Origin: Anaerolineales bacterium UBA4823
GTDB lineage: Bacteria; Chloroflexota; Anaerolineae; Anaerolineales; UBA4823
Assembly (NCBI GenBank): GCA_002402275.1
Contig: DHFN01000052.1
Location: forward strand, 1-5,784
Length of the DNA: 5,784 nt
Direction: 5' to 3'
The notes below the pieces were generated by a model. That model did not search any database, was not told the DNA's origin, and saw only the letters and a program-made list of their open reading frames with translations. Of the stretch, positions 5,716-5,784 are shown piece after piece; the stretch's first letter is position 1; every line of letters begins with the position of its first letter. A program made the translations under genes and the position numbers.

Positions 5716-5722
5716 ACCTCCT
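5716..5722 (-). promoter_or_regulatory. Strong ribosome binding site of the methyltransferase gene
   Basis: AGGAGGT on the minus strand is the best SD sequence in the window and lies seven bases before the ATG at 5708. It occupies much of the 27-nt gap to the tRNA, leaving no space for a separate promoter. Confidence 0.85.
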
Positions 5723-5735
5723 AATTTAAAAAAAA

Positions 5736-5784
5736 TGGCGAGGGTGAGACTTGAACTCACAACCAAGGGCTTATGAGTCCCCTG
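5736..5784 (-). tRNA. tRNA with CAT anticodon (Met, or Ile2 read with lysidine), 5' half outside the window
   Basis: The 3' 49 nt are visible on the minus strand, from about position 25. They are: anticodon stem GGGGA/GCCCT around loop CTCATAA (anticodon CAT at 5773-5775); a 5-nt variable loop; T arm GTGAG-TTCAAGT-CTCAC; acceptor 3' strand CCTCGCC; and discriminator A73 (5736). CCA is not encoded and eight T's follow. The last stem pair (31-39) is an A-G mismatch and 27-43 is G-T, so the anticodon stem is weak. The loop context GACTCATAA with CTTGGT resembles minor tRNA-Ile2 as well as elongator tRNA-Met. The initiator type is unlikely because the three consecutive G-C pairs next to the loop are broken. 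The D arm and 5' acceptor strand are needed to decide. Confidence 0.88.

Noticed and set aside
1..5784. CRISPR array, insertion sequence, attachment site or defence system
   Set aside because: No regularly spaced repeats, transposase, integrase or terminal repeats were seen; although two tRNA genes are present, no duplicated tRNA 3' end was found in the window.

Overview
This window looks like ordinary chromosomal housekeeping DNA from a low-GC (roughly 40 %) bacterium. My best guess is the phylum Chloroflexota, class Anaerolineae. That rests mainly on the style of the MurA active-site loop (PPPGGD...GRRRVDTH) and the divergent HisRS; it is recall, not a database result, and I hold it at about 0.6. 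I found no mobile element, CRISPR array, phage gene or evident undescribed system. The interest lies in enzyme active-site variants and in very compact regulation between genes.

Layout from left to right: (1) A prepilin peptidase on the minus strand (1-738) runs off the left edge. (2) A 128-bp divergent intergenic region holds a perfect 7-bp inverted repeat and two TATAAT boxes. (3) murA on the plus strand (867-2159) makes the first committed step of peptidoglycan synthesis and has Asp in place of the catalytic Cys. (4) A thioredoxin gene on the minus strand (2172-2534) converges on murA; its probable terminator lies inside the murA codons. (5) A 74-bp divergent region has overlapping promoters for the thioredoxin gene and scpA. 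(6) scpA (2609-3391) and hisS (3422-4702), 30 bp apart, probably form an operon. (7) tRNA-His (4730-4802) lies just behind hisS, with a promoter inside the last hisS codons. (8) A single-domain homocysteine S-methyltransferase on the minus strand (4824-5708) lies 27 nt behind the 3' end of a CAU-anticodon tRNA (5736 to the right edge, 5' half missing), with which it is probably co-transcribed.

Functions: cell-wall precursor synthesis (murA), type IV pilus or pseudopilus maturation (prepilin peptidase), cytoplasmic disulfide reduction (trxA), chromosome condensation (scpA), histidine decoding (hisS with its own tRNA) and methionine synthesis (methyltransferase next to a tRNA that may be a methionine tRNA). 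Recurring architectural features are TATAAT boxes 6-7 nt before a start codon, which suggests leaderless mRNAs, and minus-strand terminators written inside the coding sequence of converging plus-strand genes.
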